33,321 nt of DNA from Bacillus sp. 522_BSPC (GTDB taxonomy: Bacteria > Bacillota > Bacilli > Bacillales > Cytobacillaceae), in contig NZ_JVDT01000058.1 in the NCBI RefSeq assembly GCF_001076885.1, forward strand, positions 1-33,321, read 5' to 3'. The notes under the pieces are model-generated. The model searched no databases and was not told the origin of the DNA. It saw only the letters and a list, made by a program, of their open reading frames with translations. The position numbers and the translations under genes are program-made. Positions 7,649 through 16,484 of the stretch are shown here, one piece after another; the stretch's first letter is position 1, and each line of letters opens with the position of its first letter.

Positions 7649-9142
7649 ATGGTAACTGCATTAGATGCAACAACAGTATTGGACAAGGAGTATGGTCTGT
7701 ACATTAATGGTCAATGGATAAAAGGTTCAGAAGGTAATCTCCTTAGCAGCTATAACCCTAGTAATGGAGACAAGTTGGCTGATTTTGTAGATGCTACCTA
7801 TGCAGATGTTGATCAAGCAGTAGAGGCTGCAACGCAAGCTTTAAAAACATGGAAGAAAGTAAGTTTGATAGAGAGAAGCAATTTATTATTAAAAATTGCT
7901 GATTTAATCGATGAAAATGCGGAAAAGTTAGCATTAGTGGAGACATTGGATAATGGGAAGCCGCTCAGAGAAACAAGAAATATTGATGTTCCATTAAGCT
8001 CTGACCATTTTCGTTATTTTGCTGGGGTAATCCGCTCAGAAGAAGGAACTGCCCAAGCATTTGATGAGGATACCTTATCTATTTCAATAAAAGAGCCTAT
8101 TGGGGTGGTTGGACAAATCATTCCTTGGAATTTCCCGTTATTAATGGCTGCCTGGAAGATTGCACCAGCTATCGCAGCTGGCAATACAGTAGTTATCCAC
8201 CCATCTTCTACTACGTCGTTAAGCTTATTGGAATTGGCGAAACTATTTGATCAAGTATTGCCAAATGGAGTAGTCAATGTCATTACAGGTCGTGGTTCTC
8301 ATTCTGGAGACTATATGTTAAATCATAAAGGATTTGCAAAAATTGCTTTTACAGGATCAACGGAAATTGGTCAAGAAGTTGCGGTTGCAGCAGCGAAAAG
8401 ACTAATCCCATCAACACTTGAGCTAGGCGGAAAGTCAGCGAATATCATCTTTAATGATGCACCAATGGAGCGAGCATTGGAAGGGGTTCAATTAGGAATT
8501 CTCTTTAACCAAGGACAGGTTTGCTGTGCTGGTTCCCGTATTTTTATCCAGGAAGGAATATATGATGAGTTCCTTGCCAAGATGAAACTTGCATTTGAAG
8601 ATGTAAAAGTTGGCTTGCCTTGGGAAGATGATGTTATCATGGGAGCACAAATAAACGAGCGTCAATTAAAACAAATTTTAGAATATGTAAAAATTGGGGA
8701 AGAAGAAGGAGCGAGAGTTGTAACAGGAGGCTGCCGACTCGAAAACAATGGACTGGAAAAAGGGGCATTTATGGCACCAACGATTTTAGCGGATGCTACA
8801 AATAAGATGCGCATTGCTCAAGAAGAAATTTTTGGCCCAGTTGCAACAGTGATAAAATTTAAGACCGAAGAAGAGGTTATTGAGCTGGCTAATCAATCTG
8901 AGTTTGGTCTTGGAGGAGCAGTTTTCTCCCGTAATATTAATACAGCATTACGTGTAGCTAGAAGTGTGGAAACAGGTCGTATGTGGGTGAACACATATAA
9001 TCAGCTTCCAGCAGGAGCACCATTTGGAGGGTATAAAAAATCAGGAATCGGCAGAGAAACATATAAGAGTATATTGGATGGCTATACTCAAACGAAAAAT
9101 ATTTATATCGTAACGAAAGAAGAAACAGAGGGATTGTATTAA
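7649..9142 (+). CDS. aldA: NAD-dependent aldehyde dehydrogenase, AldA type
   Basis: 497 aa, a full-length ALDH-superfamily enzyme oxidising an aldehyde to its acid in the cytoplasm. Visible landmarks (ATG 7649 numbering) are Asn161 in IPWNFP, the nucleotide loop FTGSTEIG, the general-base Glu258 in LELGGKSAN, the catalytic Cys292 in NQGQVCCAGSR, and the EEIFGPV and GGYKKSGIGRE motifs. It closely resembles, from memory, Staphylococcus aureus AldA, including the C-terminal KNIYI...GLY ending. The usual cofactor-binding Lys of KPxxx is His184 (VIHPSSTT) here. TTG 7643 is in frame, but ATG 7649 is 8 nt after AAAAGGGG and is preferred. It stands alone, with its own strong promoter and terminator; the physiological aldehyde is unknown. 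Confidence 0.9.
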   Translation: MVTALDATTVLDKEYGLYINGQWIKGSEGNLLSSYNPSNGDKLADFVDATYADVDQAVEAATQALKTWKKVSLIERSNLLLKIADLIDENAEKLALVETLDNGKPLRETRNIDVPLSSDHFRYFAGVIRSEEGTAQAFDEDTLSISIKEPIGVVGQIIPWNFPLLMAAWKIAPAIAAGNTVVIHPSSTTSLSLLELAKLFDQVLPNGVVNVITGRGSHSGDYMLNHKGFAKIAFTGSTEIGQEVAVAAAKRLIPSTLELGGKSANIIFNDAPMERALEGVQLGILFNQGQVCCAGSRIFIQEGIYDEFLAKMKLAFEDVKVGLPWEDDVIMGAQINERQLKQILEYVKIGEEEGARVVTGGCRLENNGLEKGAFMAPTILADATNKMRIAQEEIFGPVATVIKFKTEEEVIELANQSEFGLGGAVFSRNINTALRVARSVETGRMWVNTYNQLPAGAPFGGYKKSGIGRETYKSILDGYTQTKNIYIVTKEETEGLY

Positions 9143-9153
9143 AGTAAAGTAGG

Positions 9154-9187
9154 AAGCTGCTAGGACTTTGTCTTGGTGGCTTTTTTT
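9154..9187 (+). terminator. Intrinsic terminator after aldA
   Basis: AAGCTGCTAGGAC pairs with GTCTTGGTGGCTT (13 bp with several G-T pairs, loop TTT), followed by a run of T. Confidence 0.8.
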
Positions 9188-9249
9188 ATGCTTGAAATTT
9201 CATGTATAATTTGCTCTTAGATAAAAAGAAAAAATTTATACAATTTTTC

Positions 9250-9277
9250 GCGAACTTTTTTCTCGATACAAGGTCTA
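9250..9277 (+). promoter_or_regulatory. Possible ECF-type (self-recognised) promoter
   Basis: GCGAAC (9250-9255), a 16-bp spacer, GGTCTA (9272-9277). The AAC of the -35 and GTC of the -10 at 16 bp spacing fit the Bacillus ECF pattern (TGAAAC / CGTC). The match to TGAAAC is only partial. Position just upstream of an ECF sigma gene supports autoregulation. Confidence 0.45.
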
Positions 9278-9306
9278 ATGTATAGAACAACAGGGGAGGT
9301 GATTAA

Positions 9307-9825
9307 TTGGAAGAGTTAGAGATTAGTAAGAAAGCTATTAAAGGAGATGATGATGCCTTTTTGGAAGTAATGCAATTATATAAAGAATCATTGCTAAGAG
9401 CTGCTTTAGCATTTCTAAAAGATGAACATGCAGCAATAGAAGCATTGCAGGAAGTGACATATCGAGCCTACAAAAAAATACATACGGTAAAAGAGCCAGC
9501 CTATCTAAAAACATGGCTAACAAGGATTATGATTAATTATTGTCAAGATCAAGTAAAGAGATCAAACAGAGTTATTTCTGATAACCAAGTATATGATATA
9601 TCTGTTTACCAAGACCAATCCTTGATTGAACTAAAGGAAGCTCTTGAATTGTTATCTAATGAAGACCAGCAATTAATCTATTTAAAATATTTTCAAAATA
9701 CGAAGATCAAAGAAATTGCCGCAATGGAAAAAATACCAGAAGGAACCGTAAAGTCTCGATTACATAAAGTACTGAAAACATTAAGACTATATTTTAAGGA
9801 GAAAGGAGAGAGTGAGCATGTATGA
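9307..9825 (+). CDS. ECF-type RNA polymerase sigma factor
   Basis: 172 aa sigma-70 family protein with only regions 2 and 4. Region 2 spans about 20-90 (LKDEHAAIEALQEVTYRAYKK, YLKTWLTRIMINYCQDQ). Region 4 spans about 110-165 (LLSNEDQQLIYLKYFQNTKIKEIAAMEKIPEGTVKSRLHKVLKTLR), containing the helix-turn-helix. It starts with TTG at 9307, 7 nt after GGAGG, with no ATG nearby. The last 8 bp overlap the start of the anti-sigma gene, the usual arrangement for a sigma/anti-sigma pair. It likely directs an envelope-stress regulon when released from its membrane partner. It resembles the SigV/ECF30 lineage, but I would not equate it with a named B. subtilis factor. Confidence 0.9.
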   Translation: MEELEISKKAIKGDDDAFLEVMQLYKESLLRAALAFLKDEHAAIEALQEVTYRAYKKIHTVKEPAYLKTWLTRIMINYCQDQVKRSNRVISDNQVYDISVYQDQSLIELKEALELLSNEDQQLIYLKYFQNTKIKEIAAMEKIPEGTVKSRLHKVLKTLRLYFKEKGESEHV

Positions 9826-11128
9826 AGAAGAGGAACAAAGGTTATTAAAATTTAAAAAAGAATATGAAAAAGTCGAATTGCCAATAGAACAGGGAGATGA
9901 AGCCATTTTAAGCGGATTTATGAAAGCAAAGCGAGAAAAAAGTCTGCTTAAGAAAAAACAAAAAAGATTGCTTGGGCTTGCGATTGCAGCAATTATCATC
10001 GTTTCCTTTATAACATCTATTCGAATATCGCCAACTTTTGCAAATGCGCTCACATCTATCCCTGGGATGGAATGGATGATTGGTTTTATTGAACAAGATA
10101 AAGGCTTTTCCGCCATTATAGAAAATGATTATTATCAAAAGGTAGATGTTTCTGAGACAAAAGGAGATTTGACGTTAACGATAGATGGAGTGATTATGGA
10201 TGAATCAGGAATAAATGTATTTTATACATTGAAATCAACAAACCCTCTCACAGGAGGAGAAATAAAGTATATTAATCTTCTTAATAAAGAAGAATTTCCT
10301 GAGCATACTCGTAGCTATAATGTATATTTTCCTGATGATATCCAAAATGAATTTCAAGATATGGTCGAGTACCAATTTGTGGACTCTTTTTCTTTTGATG
10401 AATTAAAGTTTAACTTTGAATTCGTAACAGTAATGGACAACAAAGAAATAAAGTTTTTGATACCTTTTGAATTAAAGGAAAATGTCAAAAAGAATATTAC
10501 TTATCCAATAGACCAAGTTGTGGAAATTGAGAATCAAAAAATCACGATAGAAGAAATTATTGTATATCCTTTAAGAATTGGTGTGAAGGTAGCAGTTGAT
10601 CCTACAAATACAAAAGAAATTTTGGGATTTGAAGATATGCGATTGGAAGATGAAAACGGTGAGGTATGGACTTCTATTGCAAATGGTACTGTAAATAGGA
10701 CTTTGAGTAAGCATGAGAAAATGTATTATTTACAATCTAATTATTTCGAAAAGCCGAAAGAACTTTATTTGCGGGTAAATAAATTAATGGCAATTGATAA
10801 GGAAGATGCGGTGGTTATTGTAGATACGGAAGCAAATAGGTTAGTAAAAAGTCCGAAAGACGGTAAACTTAAATTAGGAGAAACGTCTAAAGCACAAGCG
10901 GAATTTTTTATGGTATCTGATTCAGAGGATATGTATACTATCTTTGATGAGCCTATTGATGCAACAGGAAAGGAACTAAGTATACCATCAACTGAATTTT
11001 ACAATCATGAAAACAAAAAATATTGGAATATGTTTTTCGAAAATAGCGAGTACAAAAATCCATTGCAAATGAAATTGACATTTTACCCTAATTACATCGA
11101 AGGAGATGTAAAGATAGAAGTAAAATAA
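9818..11128 (+). CDS. Membrane anti-sigma factor with DUF4179/DUF5643-type domains
   Basis: 436 aa single-pass membrane protein. An acidic cytoplasmic segment (1-50, MYEEEEQRLLKFKKEYEKVE onward) should hold the sigma factor. One TM helix spans about 51-70 (LLGLAIAAIIIVSFITSIRI) after a very basic stretch. About 365 extracellular residues follow, with ISPTFANALTSIPGMEWMIGF just outside the membrane, as is typical of DUF4179 proteins, and a beta-rich C-terminal part. GTG 9812 is in frame but too close to the ribosome site; ATG 9818 lies about 9 nt after AAAGGAG. It overlaps the sigma gene by 8 bp and ends at a strong terminator. It probably senses an envelope signal and frees the sigma factor; the signal is unknown. 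Confidence 0.85.
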   Translation: MYEEEEQRLLKFKKEYEKVELPIEQGDEAILSGFMKAKREKSLLKKKQKRLLGLAIAAIIIVSFITSIRISPTFANALTSIPGMEWMIGFIEQDKGFSAIIENDYYQKVDVSETKGDLTLTIDGVIMDESGINVFYTLKSTNPLTGGEIKYINLLNKEEFPEHTRSYNVYFPDDIQNEFQDMVEYQFVDSFSFDELKFNFEFVTVMDNKEIKFLIPFELKENVKKNITYPIDQVVEIENQKITIEEIIVYPLRIGVKVAVDPTNTKEILGFEDMRLEDENGEVWTSIANGTVNRTLSKHEKMYYLQSNYFEKPKELYLRVNKLMAIDKEDAVVIVDTEANRLVKSPKDGKLKLGETSKAQAEFFMVSDSEDMYTIFDEPIDATGKELSIPSTEFYNHENKKYWNMFFENSEYKNPLQMKLTFYPNYIEGDVKIEVK

Positions 11129-11134
11129 GCTGTA

Positions 11135-11184
11135 TGCTTTGGTAGTGGTATTCATCATACCATTACCAAAGCACGCGGTTTTTT
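11135..11184 (+). terminator. Strong intrinsic terminator of the sigma/anti-sigma operon
   Basis: A 17-bp stem (11135-11151 with 11157-11173, one G-T pair) with loop TCATC, followed by CGCGG and a T6 run. Confidence 0.88.
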
Positions 11185-11213
11185 ATTGTAAGCGTTCCAT
11201 TTTTGTGTTAAAG

Positions 11214-11238
11214 TATAGTTACGTAAACGTTTACGTAA
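11214..11238 (+). promoter_or_regulatory. Promoter -10 and perfect 20-bp palindromic LacI-family operator
   Basis: TTACGTAAACGTTTACGTAA (11219-11238) is a perfect palindrome with a central CG, as in LacI/GalR-family operators. A -10-like TATAGT (11214-11219) touches its left end and the regulator's ribosome site touches its right end, so binding would block both initiation and clearance. Its centre also matches the cre consensus at all but two positions, so CcpA binding is possible. No good -35 was found. Confidence 0.85.
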
Positions 11239-11250
11239 AGGGTGAAGGAA

Positions 11251-12258
11251 ATGACGATAACCATTAAAGATATAGCAAATGCTGCAAAAGTATCTACAGC
11301 AACTGTTTCGAGAGTTTTAAACGGTGCAGGTGGTTACAATGAAGAGACAAAAATTAAAATCCTGCAAATCGCAAAAGAACTAGGCTATCGGAGAAATGAA
11401 ATGGCAAGAAGCTTAGTAAAAAAATCGAGTAATTTAATAGGTATTATCATGCCAAGTGTATCGACGATTTTTTATGCGGACATTGTTAATGGAATGGAAA
11501 AGGTAGCGCAAGCACATGGATTTAGTGTTATTTTATCCCATGCAGGAGAAAAAGGTAATCGATTAATTGACTGCTTAAAAATGCTGGAAGAAAGAAAAGT
11601 GGATGGGCTTGTTATTGTATCCATTCCACTAAAGGAAGAACAAATTCAAGCAATTGAATCATTGAGTATACCGTATGTGTTACTGTCAACAGATACCAAA
11701 AATAAGCGAATACCTTTTATAAAAGTAGATGATTATGAAGCTTCGTATGCTGCTACAAAGTATTTAATCGATCATGGACATCAAAAAATAGGCTTGGCAG
11801 GTGTGGACTTCTCTGATCGAGTAGCTGGGATAGCAAGGATGGAAGGATATAAAAGGGCATTATGTGATCATGAAATAAGCTTTTCTGCCAACTATATAAA
11901 AGCAGGAGATTATAGTTTTTCAGCAGGAAAAGAAGCGCTCTATGCTTTCCATGCAGAAAAGACTGATATAACAGCAGTATTTTGTGTAAGTGATGAGGTA
12001 GCACTTGGGATCATTTCAGCCGCCTTTGAACTGGGCATACAAATACCAAATGATCTATCTGTCATGGGCTATGATAATACAAGAGTTGCAGAAATGGCAG
12101 TCCCTCCATTAACAACGATAGAGCAACCGTTTCAGGCAATGGGAGAGAAGGGTTGTTTAAAAATAATAGAGGCTATTCAGCAAAAGATAACAGTAAAAAC
12201 AGAAATGCTCCCATTTGCTATAGTGGAAAGAGCTTCCGTGAGTAAAAGGGATTACTAA
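11251..12258 (+). CDS. LacI-family transcriptional regulator (MalR-like)
   Basis: 335 aa repressor. The N-terminal helix-turn-helix is TIKDIANAAKVSTATVSRVL (about 3-22), followed by the hinge region (YRRNEMARSLVKKSSN, with residues that enter the minor groove at a central CG). A periplasmic-binding-protein-like sensor core (about 60-335) contains IGIIMPSVSTIFYADIVNGM, VDGLVIVS and the signature VMGYDNTRVAEMAVPPLTTIEQP. ATG 11251 lies 7 nt after AAAGGGTG; an upstream in-frame GTG (11242) is less well placed. It sits under a palindromic operator, so it should repress itself, and the glucosidase 54 bp downstream is the likely controlled gene. The effector is probably an alpha-glucoside or its product, by context only. 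Confidence 0.9.
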   Translation: MTITIKDIANAAKVSTATVSRVLNGAGGYNEETKIKILQIAKELGYRRNEMARSLVKKSSNLIGIIMPSVSTIFYADIVNGMEKVAQAHGFSVILSHAGEKGNRLIDCLKMLEERKVDGLVIVSIPLKEEQIQAIESLSIPYVLLSTDTKNKRIPFIKVDDYEASYAATKYLIDHGHQKIGLAGVDFSDRVAGIARMEGYKRALCDHEISFSANYIKAGDYSFSAGKEALYAFHAEKTDITAVFCVSDEVALGIISAAFELGIQIPNDLSVMGYDNTRVAEMAVPPLTTIEQPFQAMGEKGCLKIIEAIQQKITVKTEMLPFAIVERASVSKRDY

Positions 12259-12312
12259 ATTTTTTTGAATTTTACGTTTAGGTATATATTTTAAAAGGAA
12301 GAAGGTTTTTAA

Positions 12313-13938
<1,626 letters not shown>

Positions 13939-13950
13939 TAGAAAAATAGA

Positions 13951-13998
13951 AAAGCTGTCAGACACAATGTGGAAATAAATGTGAGGACAGTTTTTTTA
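13951..13998 (+). terminator. Intrinsic terminator after the glucosidase
   Basis: CTGTC (13955-13959) pairs with GACAG (13986-13990) with an inner CACA/TGTG helix, followed by a T7 run. Confidence 0.75.
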
Positions 13999-14214
13999 TT
14001 TTTTCATAGAAAAACGAAAAAAGATATTATCAATTCTGATAAAATAAAGTAAGATATAGATAGGATAGTTAATATGTTAAACAAACTATATGATTTCTAG
14101 TATTATTTAATATCAGATTGTTCAACAACTAAAATGAATGCGATTTCAAGTTAACGCAAAGCAATCGCTAGTAAATGATAAGGGTCCATATCCAATTTTT
14201 AAGGAGTGATTAAG

Positions 14215-15267
14215 ATGAATTATAGTCAAAGACCAATGGGAGAAGTAAATGGAGAAAAGATAACGGAATACACCTTTACTAATAACAATGGAATGAGTTT
14301 TTCTAGTATAAATTATGGCTGCATCATCACAAAAATAATAGTTCCAGATAAAGATGGCAACAAGGAGAATGTGGTGCTTGGTTTTGAAACAGTTGAGGAG
14401 TACAGACAGAATTCAGGGCCTTATTTAGGGGCAATTGTTGGGAGAATTGCCGGAAGAATTAAGGCTGGACAATTTAAGCTTAATGGCCAAGAATATCGTT
14501 TAAATGCAAATACTCCACCTAATCATTTACATGGAGGAAATGTTGGTTGGAGTGAAGTAGTCTTTGATTCTTCTATAGTAGAAGAGGAAGAGGCAATTGG
14601 AATCCGATACACTTATCATAGTCCTGATGGAGAAGAAGGATATCCTGGTAATTTTGATCTTACAGTGGATTATTTATTAACAAATGATAATGAAATTGTC
14701 CTGACTTACAAAGGAAAAACGGATAAAGAAACACCTGTAACGGTAACCAATCATACCTATTTTAATCTTAGTGGAAATAATAAAAGAGATATAACCGAAC
14801 ATGAACTTATTGCAGATGTGGATCGATTCTTAGAGCTGGATGAAGGATTTATTCCAACAGGAAAAATGGTCCCAACAGAAAATACGCCATTTGATTTTGC
14901 AGAAGGAAAGCTATTGAAAGAAGGAATGGACAATAACTTCGAACAAAATATTTTAGTAGGCAATGGCTATGATCATCCACTTATCTTCTCTGCTGAAGGT
15001 ACACATTCTGCTATTTTACGAGATAAAGAAAGTGGTAGGGAATTGTCTTTAGTTACAAATCAGCCTGCAATCATTCTTTATACAGGCAACCAGTTAGAGG
15101 ATAAGTATGATTTTAATGGCGTAATTGGAAGAAAATACTTAGGGGTATGCTTAGAAACGCAAGGTCTTCCTGATGCAATAAATCACCCTGAATTCCCATC
15201 CGTCGTTTTGAAACCAGAAGATACGTATTATGCAGAAACAAAATGGAAGTTTCGGGTAATAGAATAA
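14215..15267 (+). CDS. galM: Aldose 1-epimerase (galactose mutarotase)
   Basis: 350 aa cytoplasmic enzyme interconverting alpha and beta anomers of aldohexoses such as galactose and glucose. The family residues are clear: substrate-binding GRIAGRI (76-82), His106 in NHLHGG, catalytic acid His180 in TNHTYFNLSG, Asp253 in GYDHPL, and catalytic base Glu314 in CLETQGLPDAINH. ATG 14215 follows AAGGAG by 8 nt; a GTG at 14206 overlaps that site and is rejected. No gal genes adjoin, so it is a stand-alone mutarotase whose link to the glucosidase upstream is only by position. The 276-bp gap before it is AT-rich, with inverted repeats TTGTTCAACAA (14118-14128) and GCGATT/AATCGC (14140-14168), either of which could be a regulator site. 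Confidence 0.92.
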   Translation: MNYSQRPMGEVNGEKITEYTFTNNNGMSFSSINYGCIITKIIVPDKDGNKENVVLGFETVEEYRQNSGPYLGAIVGRIAGRIKAGQFKLNGQEYRLNANTPPNHLHGGNVGWSEVVFDSSIVEEEEAIGIRYTYHSPDGEEGYPGNFDLTVDYLLTNDNEIVLTYKGKTDKETPVTVTNHTYFNLSGNNKRDITEHELIADVDRFLELDEGFIPTGKMVPTENTPFDFAEGKLLKEGMDNNFEQNILVGNGYDHPLIFSAEGTHSAILRDKESGRELSLVTNQPAIILYTGNQLEDKYDFNGVIGRKYLGVCLETQGLPDAINHPEFPSVVLKPEDTYYAETKWKFRVIE

Positions 15268-15360
15268 AAGAATAGTGGGAAGATTTATAGAGAGACTAAA
15301 TGGATATAATGGGAGTGCTCTCATATTAGTACTCCGAATTGCTTTCTTTTTTGTCGATCC

Positions 15361-15400
15361 AAGTCATCAGTAAAAGATACTGATGGCTTCTTTTCTTTTT
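15361..15400 (+). terminator. Intrinsic terminator after galM
   Basis: AAGTCATCAGT (15361-15371) pairs with ACTGATGGCTT (15379-15389), 11 bp with one G-T pair, followed by CTTTTCTTTTT. Confidence 0.85.
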
Positions 15401-15500
15401 CTCCTGATGGTTAAAGGGTTCTCATTCAATTTAAATTAAAATTGTTTCAAAAGGTGAAATATAGGGAGCTTTATATTTTTTATGATTTCTCTTAAAATAG

Positions 15501-15525
15501 GTTTATGTTTCATTGGTATGGGTAT
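15501..15525 (+). promoter_or_regulatory. Sigma-B-type (general stress) promoter
   Basis: GTTTAT (15501-15506), 13-bp spacer, GGGTAT (15520-15525). The Bacillus sigma-B consensus is GTTTAA-N12 to 15-GGGTAT, so 11 of 12 positions match with correct spacing. A sigma-A -10-like TATAAT overlaps (15525-15530), so dual recognition is possible. The predicted start is near 15532. Confidence 0.65.
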
Positions 15526-15531
15526 ATAATA

Positions 15532-15677
15532 CTATATAATTTAAAAACTTGTTAAATTATGAGAAAGTTATAAAGGTAGAAAGCTTTGATTAATCAACTT
15601 ATTTGGGCGCTTTGTTGATTATGAGCTACTAGCGCAACCGGCTAACCAAACTATCCTTGTTTTGTTAGCTTTTTTTA
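15532..15677 (+). ncRNA. Candidate structured small RNA (about 146 nt)
   Basis: It lies between the sigma-B-type promoter and an intrinsic terminator. A 5' hairpin is perfect: ATAATTTAA (15536-15544) with TTAAATTAT (15552-15560). Next, TAATCAAC (15591-15598) pairs with GTTGATTA (15614-15621), 8 bp. Its loop contains GCGCT (15607-15611), which can pair with AGCGC (15631-15635) beyond the stem, giving an H-type pseudoknot. The 3' end is the terminator stem. I compared it mentally with common Bacillus riboswitch cores and recognise none. It could instead be a leader: TTG 15586 behind AAAGG opens a 10-codon frame containing one Trp and one Cys. Confidence 0.5.
15641..15677 (+). terminator. Intrinsic terminator ending the candidate small RNA
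   Basis: GCTAAC (15641-15646) pairs with GTTAGC (15664-15669), extended inside by AAAC/GTTT after one mismatch, followed by T8. Confidence 0.85.
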
Positions 15678-15879
15678 TGAATACAAAAGAGTCATATTTC
15701 TAATGAATGTTCAGTTCCAGCATCAATGTACCAGCATAAATCAAGTCTCCGCTATCAAGAAAAAGGTACACTAATACGATAATTATAACTATTAGAGATT
15801 CGATTATTTAGTTGATGTGCTTTGACGATCCTTATCGTTAATAAGGAGCTTGTGCTTTTTTAAAAACAGGGGGCAGCAT

Positions 15880-16305
15880 ATGAGTGAACTTATTAGCTAT
15901 CAAAAGATAGTAATACATGATCATACAGAAAAAGAATGGAAAGGTAAGATAAATAAGGATTTAAGAGATTGGTTGTCAGAGGATTTTATGCTTAGCGTGG
16001 GAATAGGCGAAGCTATAAATAATGCGATAGAACATGGGGGTTTTCCCGTTATATTAGATATACATTATACAAATAGAGCGATTGACATGCGGATAAAAGA
16101 TCATGGGAATGGGTTTAATGTAACAAAGAAAATCAATGATATTGAAAAATATGGAACAGAAAAGCTCATGAGTGATATCGTCTTAGAGGAACGTGGTAGA
16201 GGTATTTTAATGATGATGCAAATCTTTCAAAAAGTGCAATATAATGAAATGGGGAACGAAGTGTTTTTATGGAGGGAAAGAAAAGAAAATGCAGAAGCAA
16301 TATAA
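15880..16305 (+). CDS. SpoIIAB/RsbW-like ATP-binding anti-sigma kinase
   Basis: 141 aa, about the size of SpoIIAB or RsbW. It is a lone GHKL (HATPase_c_2) domain: N box SVGIGEAINNAIEHGG (about 39-54), G1 motif DMRIKDHGNGF (about 69-79), and G2 motif ERGRGILMM (about 103-111). Proteins of this build bind a sigma factor and phosphorylate a STAS anti-anti-sigma partner. No STAS, PP2C or sigma gene is adjacent, so it is an orphan and its target is unknown. ATG 15880 follows AGGGGGC by about 5 nt; the frame also extends to TTG 15850, which overlaps a ribosome-like site and is less likely. A sigma-B-like promoter lies about 355 bp upstream, beyond a terminator. Confidence 0.82.
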   Translation: MSELISYQKIVIHDHTEKEWKGKINKDLRDWLSEDFMLSVGIGEAINNAIEHGGFPVILDIHYTNRAIDMRIKDHGNGFNVTKKINDIEKYGTEKLMSDIVLEERGRGILMMMQIFQKVQYNEMGNEVFLWRERKENAEAI

Positions 16306-16329
16306 TCAAAGAGAGAATAATCATTTAAG

Positions 16330-16360
16330 TAGGGCTGTTTCTTTAGAGACAGTCCTATTT
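16330..16360 (+). terminator. Terminator-like hairpin after the anti-sigma kinase
   Basis: TAGGGCTGTTTC (16330-16341) pairs with GAGACAGTCCTA (16346-16357), 12 bp with two G-T pairs, loop TTTA. The T tail is short, so it may be a weak terminator. Confidence 0.6.
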
Positions 16361-16484
16361 ACGTGTGGTTAAATTTTAATAATGTCATTTTTTTCTATAA
16401 TCTACTGATTTCTATAAATGAATCGTTTATTATTAGTATATTACGGTAAAAAAGTAGTTTGAGAAGAAGGTAGGAGAAAACAAC

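Larger units (their letters stand above)
15268..15879. other. 612-bp non-coding region between galM and the anti-sigma kinase
   Basis: No protein gene of normal size is seen. The region contains a hairpin GGAGTGCT/AGTACTCC (15312-15335), the galM terminator (15361-15400), a sigma-B-like promoter (15501-15525), a structured RNA with terminator (15532-15677), and about 200 bp leading to the kinase. In that last part GACGAT-CCTT-ATCGTT and CCTTAT-CGTTA-ATAAGG are overlapping, mutually exclusive small hairpins (about 15823-15846). It is by far the longest gene-free stretch of the window. Confidence 0.7.

Noticed and set aside
15532-15677. Known riboswitch (c-di-GMP, preQ1, SAM-II-like pseudoknot, T-box)
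   Set aside because: The conserved cores of these families as I know them are not present; only the general pseudoknot shape is shared. Kept as an unassigned RNA.
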